Source of the DNA: Trochalopteron elliotii
Taxonomy: Eukaryota > Chordata > Aves > Passeriformes > Leiothrichidae
Direction: 5' to 3'
Assembly (NCBI GenBank): GCA_024734555.1
Contig: JANPWX010000654.1
Coordinates: 1,013,157-1,077,156, forward strand
DNA: 64,000 nt
The translations under genes were made by a program, and so were the position numbers. The notes beneath the pieces were generated by a model. That model was not told where the DNA came from, did no database searches, and saw only the letters and a list, made by a program, of their open reading frames with translations. Positions 51,049 through 62,600 of the stretch are shown one piece after another. Position 1 is the first letter of the stretch. Each line of letters opens with the position of its first letter.

Positions 51049-51120
51049 GGGTTTTTTTGTTTGTTTTGTTTTGTTTTTTGGGGTTTTTTGTTTGTTTGTT
51101 TGTTTGTTTGGTTTTTTTTG
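51049..51120. repeat. T-rich / (GTTT)n low-complexity tract
   Basis: GTTTT and GTTT units with poly-T runs. The minus-strand Lys/Gln/Thr-rich open frame here is a by-product of the repeat. Confidence 0.9.
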
Positions 51121-54100
51121 TAAATTGAAAATTATTATTTTTGCTGCATTTATAGGGTATTTCAAGATATGCAGATTAAAAGCATGAGACTAAGCTACTG
51201 AAGGCTTCAGAAAAATTGGGAGTCTTCTAGCTCTTTTTTGCTAGGAGCAAAGCTCCTTTGGGAGTCTTTGCTCCTTTTCCATGTTTATTTGGATCAAGTG
51301 CATTAAATTCAGACTGGGTTTTGACCAAGTGCAGGAGCTGCAATACGTCTAAGTTTAATGCCTTTTAGTGACTCTGGAACAAGATGCCACTTTTTAAAAC
51401 ATGAATAAAACATAATTGACAAGAGACTGGGGAGAGTTGACCCCCAAATTCATGACACTTGATTTCTCTGGCTAGACACCATAACTATTAACATTCTCTG
51501 ACAAACGAAGAGGTTAGAATGTGATTTCTGATCAGTTAACCAGAGGTCAGAAATACTTGGGCTGTAGTTTGATAATAGAATTCTTCCAGCTCTTCCTTGT
51601 AGTGTCTCCTGAATTCTGCACCCCAGTGTCAGTGATCTGGTTTTACAGATGGTTTTCTGTGCCATGCCTGCAGAAGTGCAGCTGAAAAACTTGTTTTCCA
51701 ACAAGGGCATTTGCTTTTTGTTTATTGTCCTCTAAAGTCCCAACTGTTGGCTGGAGGTCATGGATATGGCAGACTTGTATCTCAAGAGATCTGCTGTTTA
51801 TTTTGCAGAAATAAATAAAAAAGTACAAGCTTGGCAGTTTTCTCCTAAACTTCTTGGACTTGCTTCTCATCTGTGCTGTAAAGGGATCTTTTGAAGGTGC
51901 TGTGAGGAGATGAACATGCATCCAGGAGCCCCTGGCAGCGTGTGCCCTTCTCAGAGCAGTGAGACCTGGTGTCCTGGCCATCAGCTGCACAGGCAGAGCA
52001 GCAGGGCTCTGCCCTGGAATCAGTGACCTGCTCCAGCTGCTCCATATCCTGTCTCTGTTCTTGTCCTTTCCCATCTCTGTGGGTTCAAGGCAGTTGGAAT
52101 ATTGCTGCTTCTGCTGTGGGGTTTGCCATTTGTGATGATCAGGACGTGCCATTTAGCAAGCAGCCAGTGAGTAGCTACTCTTGGCTTTATCTCTCAGTCT
52201 AGTTTGTGGTTGGAGACCTGTGTGCTGGTTGTGGGTTTTTATGTGCGTCACTGAACCCAGAAATTTTATTATATTCTCAGAAAAGGGTTTTGCAACAGCT
52301 CAGCTATTAAAGCCAAAGCATGTAGTTTAGTAAAAAGTCTGGGCAGGAAACAACAAAATGAAATTCATCCTAGGGGAGAAGTGTGGTGCATGTAGGCTGG
52401 GAAGAGAATGCAAATACACTATTTATAGGACTAGGGGAAAACAAATTTGGACTCATGGAGCAAATGCGAAGGAGTTATCCGAGAAAAACCAGCCCTGGCC
52501 CTCTGAGACACTCAGACCTGTGCTGCCAGAGTGCTTTTCCATTTTGGAGAATTCGTTACGTTCCAGCAAAGAAGAAAAGTTTGACATTGAAATCCGTGCT
52601 GCACAGAGCCCTCCCAGCAGTGTCCTTTAGGAGTTCATGCTATGGATGACGCTTGGGAAGGGGAAATACTTGAACCAGTGTTTTTTTAAGCAGTACCAGA
52701 AGAGCTGAGGCCGGTGGCTGCTCCAGGGAGCTCCTGCAGGGAGCAGGCAGAGCTGCGTGCAGGGAGAAGGGGAGGGCCGAGTGCATTTGCTCCTGATCAG
52801 ACAGATCGGTCAGGGGCAGAGCCGGGAGTGCAGCCCAGCTCTGTGCTCTTACTCATGTGATGCTCCTGGTGTTACTCTGAGGTTGGCCTGCAGAACTCTG
52901 TCAGGAGTGCAAAAGCTGTGGCTGTACCTCGGCAACCTCCTGCCCCGAGCAGCGTGCTGTCCTCGTGACACTGCACGCTGCAATTGGATAACGTGGGGCA
53001 CACGCTTTCTGTATCGTTTCTTTTGCAGATTTTGTGTTTCTTCATTTAGAAATAGATGCTAAGCCCTCCTTTCCTTCCACTGTGGTTTTTGGAACAGATT
53101 CTGATACATCCATTGCCTGCAGTTCCCTGCTTTATTCTGTATCATGTGCTACTTTTAGGGCATTTGCCTGTAATTAGTGTTCCATATAACTAAGCGTGGA
53201 GCTCTGGCTTTATGGAGTATGCTGATAGCTCATCCTTCTTCCAGGAAAAATAAATCTTGCCTGATGGGAGATCCTACACTAAAATAACAGATTACAGTCA
53301 GACTGCAGAGCTGAGCTGCTGCTTTACACACAGACCCATCAGGGCTGGCTGTACCAGTTCCAAAATCACTGTGCAATCTTGCCTCTGTCCCTAGGTGCTC
53401 AGCAACCCTGAGGCGTGCCCAGGAATGGGGAAGGGTGAGGTGAGCCGGGGGCAGCAGCAGGAACATCCCGCACTGCCCTGGGAATTCCACGTGTAATGCT
53501 CACAAACACGCTGAGCTGTTTGCCTGGGGCTGGCTGTTGTGGTTGTGTATCAGAACACATATCGTCATTGGCCCTTCCCTCGAGTGGCCTCTGGAAAGAG
53601 ACAAGGTTTGGGTGATTTCTCTCTTCCTTCTCTTTTCCATGACACAGCTATTGCACAGTTGGGAAGCTGTTTTTCATTTGTGTAGGCTGATTTTTGGCAT
53701 ACTGGGGGCCGTTGAGTCTACAAACTTCCTGCAGCCTCCCCTTTCTGTCTGTCCTGAGGGGCCCTTGCCCATCTACTCATCCCAGCCTGCCCAGTATCAG
53801 TGTCCAAAGAGGGGAAAAGCACCCTGAGAAGAAAGAAAATGTAAACCAAGCCCTGAGCAAGGAAAATACTTGGGACAGCACCTCCCAGCTCCTTTCTGCC
53901 ATGGCAGTGAACAGGAGCACTCTGTGCACAGGCTGCTGTGGGAAAGGACGTGTGACAGTGAGGAAGCAGGAGGTCAGGCAGCTGGTGACACGTGTGTCCC
54001 CTGCCTGTGTGGGACTGCCTGAGGATCCCAGCTCCCCTGCTCCAGAGCCAGGGGAGCTCAGGGCAGGGCACAGCCCAAGGGCCTGTGCTGAGAGAGCAGC

Positions 54101-54250
54101 CAGCAGCACAGCCAGCAGCCTGTGCCCGTCACACGGGGCACACATGGCACACGTGGCAGGGACAGAGCCCCTGGCTGGCCCCTGCCTGGCACACAGCAAC
54201 AACAACACAGCAGTGTGGGGCCCAGCCCTGCTGAGCCCAGGGCCAGTCCC

Positions 54251-54270
54251 GCCCTGCCCTGCCCTGCCCT
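54251..54270. repeat. (GCCCT)4 pentanucleotide repeat
   Basis: Four perfect GCCCT units lie inside a wider GC-rich, CAG/CTG-rich stretch (53,900-54,290). The opposed 217- and 207-codon open frames in this area reflect that composition. Confidence 0.85.
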
Positions 54271-55079
54271 GCTCTGGCCAGAGGAAGCAGACAGGGGGTG
54301 GGAAAAAGGAAGTGCTGTCAGCCCCTTTGTATAGAAAGAGGTACTGAGAACGAGTGATTGGGATTTCCAGTTCCTCGTAGGTCTGATGCTCCAAGGCCAT
54401 GTTGGAAGTTGTGGTGAAAAGGCTCCTCTGGTTTCAGCAGGTCACAGTGAGAATGCAAGGGGATGGCTGAGTTTCTAGGACATGGCACTCCTGGATTGCC
54501 TCTCCTGGGAATGGCACTGCTTTGCATAGCTCTGGGCATTGCAGGAATTGGAATCACTTTGGTAGTCACACACTTTTTGATAAATCTCAAACTGCATGGC
54601 ACTGCTGTCAGAATTCAGTATGTGGGCAGAGAAAAACTTGTTATACCTGACAGTTGTAAGGAATAGATTGCTCATTAAACATACTCTCAGCTAACTTCTA
54701 ACTAAAAAAGCACTTAAACTGTAAGGGGAGACACATTATAATGGTCAAAGAATCCATGTTTGTTTTTTCCTTTACATTTTCAGTCTGATCATGTCCCAAA
54801 TGCTAAAATTTGTTGACTAAGAACAAATTTTGATTTATAAATCGTGGATCAACTAACTTGCTTGGAGGCATTGTTTTGTTAGGAAGATTTTGAAGCTTAA
54901 GCCTGCCTCATGGGAATGTGTGACACAGTGAGCAATCTTTGGAGAGTATTTTCTTTTTGATAAGCAAATACAAGGCATAAATAATACTCCTTTTCACTGT
55001 TTTATTCTTTTGTGCCTGAAGTGAAGAATTCTGTGTAGTGCATTTGCCATGAGATGGTCAAGTGATAAAAGCTTTGGAA

Positions 55080-55130
55080 TAAAACTTTGGAATAGAAGAT
55101 GTGCAGCAATCATCTAGTCCAACTGCCTGA
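55080..55130 (+). mobile_element. CR1-like LINE 3' fragment
   Basis: The stretch from tttggaatagaag to atcatctagtccaactgcctga follows the diagnostic 3' region of avian and reptilian CR1 (tggaa...gatcatctagtccaaccccctg). The rest of the element is decayed beyond recognition. The fragment lies about 330 bp upstream of the KSR1 exon. It is one of the few direct pointers to a sauropsid genome. Confidence 0.5.
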
Positions 55131-55460
55131 ATTTTTGTTCTTTTAAGTTAGCTGTTTTTAATGTTGATTTTGTAATAGAAATGCCCATCAGATAACAGGC
55201 CTCAGTCTTTGGGTACTTTGGCTATTCCTGCCTCAGAACTGCTGTTGGTGGGGGTTTAGAGCAGGTCCTGCATGCTGCTGAAATGCTGAAGAGCAAAGAT
55301 GCTCAGTGTGAGGGAAATGCACTGAGAGCTCCCGGGAGAATGTCACTTCTGTGTCATGAAGGAGCCCTGCTCACAGCCAGCATCCCCTGTGCACAGACAC
55401 AGCCTGGGAAGGGTCAGGCCGTGCCAGGGAAGCTCAGAGTTTGCTTTGTGGATCCCACAG

Positions 55461-55601
55461 GTGAAGCTGATCGACTACATCCACCGGCAGCGGCAGTGCA
55501 AGCTGAGCGTGCCCCTGAGCGACCGCACGGCCGAGCTCAACAGCTACCCCCGCTTCAACGACTGGCTGGACATCGTCAACGTCAGGAAGGAGGTGGTGCA
55601 G
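55461..55601 (+). CDS. KSR1: KSR1 (kinase suppressor of Ras 1) coding exon, N-terminal CC-SAM region
   Basis: The acceptor is ggatcccacag ending at 55460; the donor is gtaagg at 55602. The exon has 141 bases, 47 codons, phase 0 at both ends. It encodes [17 protein letters not shown], then [12 protein letters not shown] and NVRKEVVQ. From memory of the family, mammalian KSR1 has [19 protein letters not shown] and NVR.EVVQ at this place, whereas KSR2 differs in all three. The region belongs to the coiled-coil/SAM (CA1) domain that brings KSR to membranes and contributes to BRAF binding. KSR1 is a pseudokinase scaffold linking RAF, MEK and ERK. WSB1 upstream on the same strand supports KSR1 over KSR2. 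The ATG codons upstream in the same open frame are intronic. Confidence 0.94.
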
Positions 55602-57684
55602 GTAAGGAGGGGCACAGCCCTCGCCGAGCCCTGCTGTCCCCTCAGGGCATTCCCAGCTGCCTCTGACAGCCACGGCAGGACTTCTGCACTCACTGCCTTT
55701 TCTATACTGATGGTACTGTGCTGCACTGTGTCCAGCATTAGCCAAAACAGGACCATTGTTACATCTCACACACACACAGAGCTCAGTCCACAGACAGCTA
55801 AACAAGGCAGAAAAGGCTTTTTCTATTCTTTTTCCCATTTGTGCCTCTGCAGGCCAGGTCACAATGTTCTCAGTCAGTTTCCTTTGATCGTTAAACAACC
55901 AAAAATTTTCTTTGACCTCAGCAGGAATCTGCCTGGGTGAAAAATTCCACAGATTTCCATGGAAGTTATTCTAGCCTGGTTCTGATGTAACTGAGTGGTC
56001 TCTGGTGAAAGGGGATGGGTTCAGGACCAAGTTGTTCCTTTTATTTCCTACTGTTCCTTTTGAATGTGATGCTGGTGTTGCCTTCCAGCCCAGCGAGGTT
56101 TTGGGTGGCACAGCCAAAGGTGCAGCAGTGACAATGAGAGGACAAAAGCAGCCTGTTGCTGTGGCCAAACTGCCAGGCTCCCAGCTAGTGTTGGTTTCTA
56201 AGGTTACTGGAATTGCCTGAGTCTAAAAGAATGTCTTTGTAGCTCTTTTATAAATCCTTTGTGATGCCTACAGAACGGAGTGGAGGGGCAGGGAAGAAGT
56301 GAAGAAAAGCAGGGAGGGAGGTGGACAGTTCAAATCTGCCGCATCCTGCTAATTCAGGGAGCAGAGAGGGTTGAGACTGCCCTTCTCTATGTGTGGTCAC
56401 TAAAAGGGGTGAACAAATTTGGGTTTGGTCTAAGGCAGAAAGAATTTTCCAGATCTTTATTATTTTGATTGGTGCTCTCTTGCTGCCCCCTCCCAAGCAG
56501 TGTCCAATTGAATGAACTCTGTTCCTGCTGGGGCAGAACTGTAAGAAGTGTACAAAGCACTGAAATTCCTCTGGGATTCCAAATGTAGGGTTATCTTTTA
56601 GGGGTTCTGCATCCATTTCATGCAGCTGTGGGCAGTTTCTGTATCACTTGTATCAGCTGGACAGCAGAACTGCAACACCCTGTGGGTCATTAAAATAATT
56701 TCTGAGTAGGCATGCTGGAACAGGCTGTAAGCTGGGGGAGTGGAAATAGCTGGGCTAATAAACTAAGTGCTCTGCTCTTGCAGTGATTTTTTTTTTTGGT
56801 CCTGTTATTTCACTGCTCAGAAAATAGCTGTGCAGCCACTGTTGGTGTTGGACACTGACATCAGCACAGTGCTGAGAGCTGTCTGGGATGAGTTACCTTT
56901 CAGAAATGTCTCAGGTATCATGCGATCATTCCTGCTGTTGTATAGATTTCATACAGCATGTTGAACTGCATTTCAGCTGAAAACTTTCAAAATGGAAATC
57001 ACTGACAGAAGGAGCTTTAATAGGTTAGGTATTACAAAATCTAGAGTGGTGTCCTGCTTCGTGCACACTGCCTGTGACAGGATGGGGAGGAGCCTTTGCA
57101 GACAGGGGTGAGCAGGTGATGCTGTGAAAATGGGTACCCTTGGGTGGTTCTGGCTCTGTGCTACTGGGAGCAGCTTTCCATCTCTCAGAAACTGTTAACT
57201 TGCTGTAAAATAGAAATAGCCAGGCTGGGTTTTCTTCTTAAGGCTTCCAGAAAATGGTGCAGAGAGGAGAACTGCACAAGTATCACACAGTGTGTTCACA
57301 TGGCACCTAGCCCTCTCTTCTTGTGCCTTTTAGGCTCTGAAACTAGTTGGAGAGGTTGCCAAGTACCTGTGGAGTCTCAGAAGAGCTGCCTCAGAGCCCT
57401 GCCCTGGGCACCTCTGAGAGCTGAACAGAACAGCAGGTCTGGCACAGGAGGAGGTGCAGTGGAGGGCTCTCTGTGCTTGCTGCTTGTCAGGGACAAGTCA
57501 GGAGAAAGGCTTAAGTTCATGGGGTTTTTGCCTTTTTAAATGGCTCTGATTCCTGCTGCATTTCTAGTGCTACTGGAGGGATTTTCAAGCCTGTGCTAAT
57601 CTGTGACATAACACCGTTGAAAAGCAGCCTAATAGCAGGAGTTCTTTAGCTCAGCGGTGAGAGGAACAATGCTCTGTTTCTGTC

Positions 57685-57710
57685 TCCCCTCCCCTCCCCT
57701 CGCTCCCCCC
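57685..57710. repeat. (CCCCT)n pyrimidine tract
   Basis: Short cccct units run into cgctcccccc. On the minus strand this is an AGGGG-type purine tract. Confidence 0.8.
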
Positions 57711-57989
57711 AGTCCCCTCCCAAATAAAGCTGCCGTGCAGGGAAGCACAGAAGCTCCCAGGCTCTCCTGTCAGAAATAGAGCAGCAGCTCCAATTTAGAG
57801 TATCTGCTGACTCCCCTGCTCCTGAGTGAAGACTATTTTTGCTCAGTGACTTGCTCTAGACATTATGAAGCTGGAAAGCTCTGGTGATTATAATTGCCGG
57901 GCTCCTTTATTTCTCTGAAAACCTACATTTCAAAGGAGAATAATGAGTGCCTGTGAAGTGCTGTAGCTGTGGAGGAGCTCCCAGCAGTG

Positions 57990-58102
57990 GCAATGCAGTG
58001 TTTGTGGCGCTGGGCCACGGCTAAAGCTGCCCAGGGCGCGGACGAGCCGGTGACGCTGCGCCGGGTGCGAGGGCTGGGCTCTGCCCACCCCCAGGGCCTG
58101 CA
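57990..58102 (+). other. CpG-rich exon-like patch with strong splice donor
   Basis: A CpG-dense island of about 100 bp (gggcgcggacgagccgg, gctgcgccgggtgcg) ends in ctgcag|gtaggt, a near-consensus donor. It has candidate acceptors (cccagcag, aatgcag, gctgcccag) upstream and an open + frame through it (...GADEPVTLRRVRG...). The peptide does not match any part of KSR1 I know. It could be an alternative or non-coding exon, an internal promoter, or chance. Confidence 0.25.
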
Positions 58103-59602
58103 GGTAGGTGGGCACTGCCAGCCCCCAGGCTGGGAGCTTCCTCTTTGCTCTCTGGGAGTACACAGTGCCCAGGGCTCAGGAAACCTGGAGCCCCCACCCC
58201 AACCTCTGCTATTTCTGTGGCTTTGTTACTGTTCCTCTCATCGGTTGCCAGACAGATTTTTATCATAGAAAATTTGTATCAGGCTCTGCTTTGGAGCTGG
58301 GCTAGTGGTGCTGTAACTTGGTTTTTAAGTATTTTTCTAGGGAACGCTGGAGTCCTTGTTTTTGCTGACGAGTTCTAGAGATTGATTAATTCTAGAGACT
58401 GATTGTATGTGTAGTTTAATACCAAAAATTATGTATAAATGGTTAAATACGGTGGATTGAAAGGGAGCAAAGAGGTGCTTGAACTGAGACCTAGAAAAGA
58501 CAGGGCAAGGAGCCTTACAGAAGGTGTGTTTATGCTATGTAGTTGTCTTGAGTGGGTAAAAGTTGCTCTGAAAATGGTCCTAGAAAAATACATTGATCTG
58601 GATTGTCCTGCTTGCCTTGGGAATTGGAGTCAGGAATTGGGAGGGGAGTGGGAGGGGAGGAAGATAAGAACAGAGTGCTGTCTCTCTCTTGAGCTGCTGA
58701 AAGAAGTATCTTGCAGAGCTATTTACTGGGTTCTGAGCTTGGAGCATGTCTACCAAATAGAAGAGACTAAAAAAAAATTCCTATTGGCTTATTTTCTTCA
58801 GCACAGTTCCACATGTAACTTGTCACTGTCTGAAAAACTAACTTAAGAACAGAGTCATCTTCTTATCTTCTGAAGCATGTCTGGGCCAGCCCTGCTGGCT
58901 GTGGAGCAGGGGTGCCAGTCAGTCAAGCCTGGAAAGCTGTTTTTAGAGTGGGTGACTGTCATGCACAGGGAGGGGCACATCCTGCCCCGGGGTCTGCTGA
59001 CCCCACCAGGGAGACTGAGAGCAGGTGGAGCAGGGCTGTCTGTGGTGGAGCTGCTTTGTGGCTGTTCCTTTTGGGAATGGATTTGAATCCCAGTTGTACC
59101 TTAGTCCCCTCTTCTGGGATACCTCCCCAGTCAGCACTGGGGATGCCAAAGACCTGCAGAGCTGAGCAAGGCAGGGGCAGTGCTGTCCTGGGAGCAGAGC
59201 AGGAAGGGCTCATGCCCTGAGCAGGAATTGTCTGCCAAGAGCCTCCTACAGCCCTGTGAAAATGCTCCTGTCAAGGGTGAGCCACAGGCCTGGGGCTGCT
59301 GCTGTGAGCCGTGGCAGAGGGTGCTGTTTGCTCAGGGTGGCCCAGCCTGTGGCAGATCTGTCACTGGAGGAGTTGTGAGGGATTTTTGTCAGTGCATCCT
59401 TTGGCTGGGGGATAGGAGAGGCAGATCTGCCTATGCCTATCAGGTTTCCACAGCTGTATCCTCTCATCTTTTTCTGTCAGCATATCTGCATGAACAGGCC
59501 ATGAGGACCCTGGCTGTCTGCTGGGGATTTCCATGGGTCTGGCAGCAGGAGCTCTGGCTGGCCCACCAGATAGCAGAGATCCTGGATGTGCTAATTGTGT
59601 GT

Positions 59603-59610
59603 ATGCAAAT
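59603..59610 (+). promoter_or_regulatory. Octamer motif ATGCAAAT
   Basis: A perfect POU-domain octamer lies next to a homeodomain-type ctaattg at 59591-59597, inside a KSR1 intron. Single short motifs are frequent by chance. Confidence 0.2.
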
Positions 59611-62600
59611 TAACTCTGTCCTGCAGGCTTCCTTCAGCTAAAATTCCTTCACTGTTCCAGCTGAAGGCCCCTCCCCAGTGTAAAACAGCTCTTGGAAAAT
59701 AGTCTCTACCACTGCCAGGGCTCTCCTTCCCTGCCAAGCCAAGTGCCCCTTGCAGCCTTGGGCACTGTGAACCCTTCATGGCTTGAGGTCAGCCCTAGGG
59801 ATCTGCAGCTGCTACACCTGTCTGCCACAGGAGAGTAGTGACAGCAGCCCTCCTGTCCCCAGAGAGCCAGCTGGACAGAATGCCCTGAGCCTGTCAGCTC
59901 CTCTCCAGCCTCTGCTGCAAGGTGGGACAGTGAGGAGGGTGATGTTAGGTGAAACCATGGCCTGTTTATGCCCACAGCTTAATGCAAGCTGGAAGTTTCG
60001 AGTGAGAGGCTTTCCAGAATGCCCATAAAATCTCCAGGAATTTAATAATATGGCAATTTTTCAGTACCTTCATTGCTGGGCACCAAAAAACATTGCAAAA
60101 CAACAACTAGCAGGCACAAGATGTTCTTAAGAGCATCTTTACATTCTTTGCTTAGAGCTATCAGTGGGAATTTAAGCACCTTATGTAATGGGCTTTCTCT
60201 TGTAGCATCTGCTGCTTCACGGGAGGATGATTGGAGAGGGAATGTACTGATTTAAGAGGAGGCATTTGGGGCCTTGACAACTGTCCAGCTTTACAGGAAT
60301 AGCTGTGGCTACTGGGTCGAGGAGCAGGTCAGGCTGATTCTGCAGAGTTGCCTGCAGCAGCATTAGCTACGTAGGCTTATCTGCAGGGTGGAATCTTTAC
60401 CAAAAATAACCCCTCCACTGTGTTAGATACCAGCATTTTTGCCATGTTTCAGGGATTTAAGTTGGACACCAGACAAGATTAAAGACTGTTGTGAACTCTT
60501 CACCCTGACTAATTGAGACTGACCCTTGGATGGCTCCTTGGATGCACTGGCACTCACTTTTCTCTCTTTAGACACATGCACCATGAAGTGCAGTCTGTGT
60601 CTGATAAGCAGGAGGGCTTTAGGAAAAAGTCCTCTTACCTGTTGTAGAGAGGAATAATTTCCTGGTTTGGACTTTTTAGCATCCCTTCTGCTGAGCAGTG
60701 CATGGTCAGGCTTTAGATTTTGCTGGCAGTTATGAGGTGCTGAAGATTGAAAGCAGATTCTGTCTTTTCCTGCTTTTTCTCTCAGTTTTTAAATCTGACC
60801 TTATTAGTAGAGCACTGTCTGAATATCTTGCAGCGCTCCCTGTCAAGACAAGGTGTGCCCAGGGAGGTGGTGTTGAGCTTGGTCCTAATGCAAGCCTTTA
60901 ATCTGCATTTTTAAAGCTGTTTTTTAAAAAAGTCTCAGCAGCTACTGAAGAAGCAGGTAAAGAGAGGTCAGCTGGACCCACATTTCTCACCCTCAGTGGA
61001 GAAGAGTGGGAGTAACCCCTGTGGAAGGGCCCAGAGCCCCCCACGTGCCCCTGAGCAGGGGCCCTTCTCCTCCACAAGAGCTGAGCCAGAGCAGCAGCAG
61101 AACCTGTTTGAGAGCCTGAACTAGTGACCCTCCTCACTGTCACACTGCCTGGGGGGTGACACACAGCCAAGGCAGAGCAGGCCAATCTTACAGGGATCAG
61201 GTTGACCAGTTTTATATTAAGCCACCACATATGTGCAGCACATGAGTGGCTGTTTAAAGAAAGCCTCTTACTTCCCCTCCCTCCCCCTCTTTGAAGGCTT
61301 ACTTCTTTTGTCGCGTGTCATGGGGGCTGGCAGCAGGTTCACAAAGTCTGAGCTCTCCCAGCTCAAGGTCACTGGGATTGTTTAAATATAGTCTCCTTTT
61401 CTGTACTTTCTACTTTCCTACAACTTGCTGTTCTGTCTTTCTTAAACTGCTGAGCAGAAGAGGAACTTGGGCTTTGTGTGTGGGTGCAGCCCCTCGGGCA
61501 GGGTCTGTGTGAGAGGGGCTGGGGCTGCAGGGCTGGGCCTTGTGGGGACCATCACAGACCAGTCACCTCTGGGCAGAGACACACTGGGGCCTCCAAAGGG
61601 ATATGAGGCAAAGGAAGAATGCCCTGACACTTCTAAAGAGTTCAGTTGCTTGGCATCTTAAAAAAAATTGTTTTCTCTGCAACCTGGAAGGTTTGAATCC
61701 TTGGTCCAGCTTGAAGGTTGGTTCCTGCCCCAGAACAGGCCTTGGAAAAACCAGATCCCCAGCAGTGCTGCCACCAGTCTCACCCCAGCTGGGGCTGCAT
61801 TCCAGCTACCACTGGCTGTAGTGGGAAAGCTCTGGTCTCCCCAGGAAACCTTGGGTTCTTCCACTTCACCAGCTCACTTACTAACAGCTCTGATCAGTTC
61901 CTGGTTACATGTGTGCAGGAAAGCTTGGGAAGTGAGGGGATCATGCTGGGATCTGGGATGATGCTCCTGCCTACAGCAAGGGCTACATAGTCTGGGTTGT
62001 TTTCTTAGGGGGGAATGGTGAGAGTGAGGAAATGTTTCAAGAGAATTCAAAAATGGCATCACTGTTATCCCACTTACTCTAACACCATATAACAGCATGA
62101 AATAGGATAAATGTTTTTAATGTAAATGTAAGACATTGGCTTTTCCTTGTGCTTAATGGGGCACCATTGGCTTCCCTGCTCCAGGAGCACCTGGGCTGGG
62201 GTAAAAAGCTGTCTCCATGCCCCACTAAACCTTGATCCCTGTTTGTTCCTGTCTCCTTTAGAGTGCTGGTGTGCCCTGAGGCCGAGGGCCTGGTCCTGCA
62301 TGGCAGAACAAAGCTGCTTCTGTGAGCTGCCAGGGAGTGGAATTCAGGGGGTGCTGGGGAAAGGACTGACTGTGAGAGAGACTTGGTGCAATGCTGGTGT
62401 TACCAGCCCAGCTCAGCTGGGGCTCTGTGTGACTCTGCTGCCTTCATGCTGGGGTGTTGGAATTGTGGAAACATATTACAGGTCCAGCTCTGAGCAGCTG
62501 GGGCACTGGCAGTTTTGTTTTTGGAAGGTGATAGCAGGGCAGGAATCCCACGAGGTAGATTTTGCACTGTCTCTGTTCTTTCTGAATTTTATCCAAGTCA

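Larger units (their letters stand above)
28800..55460 (+). other. KSR1: Probable first intron of KSR1, no other gene recognised
   Basis: The stretch from the CpG island to the first readable KSR1 exon contains no exon I can support. T-rich and GTTT-rich tracts occur near 29452-29516, 43681-43738, 45989-46007 and 51049-51120. A possible very old CR1-type fragment lies near 32490-32640, a (GCCCT)n run at 54251-54270 and a CR1-like fragment near 55080-55130. A 245-codon open frame (29737-30474) is unrecognised. The intron assignment depends on exon 1 lying in or near the gap at 28.2-28.6 kb. Confidence 0.5.

Noticed and set aside
53694..54400. Opposed open frames of 217 (+) and 207 (-) codons
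   Set aside because: They overlap each other in GC/CAG-rich DNA with a GCCCT repeat. No domain, no splice logic and no known homologue; stop-poor composition explains both.
57638..57672. tRNA-like A box (ttagctcagcgg)
   Set aside because: No B box (GGTTCGAATCC type) and no acceptor or anticodon pairing follows; the downstream sequence is a pyrimidine tract.
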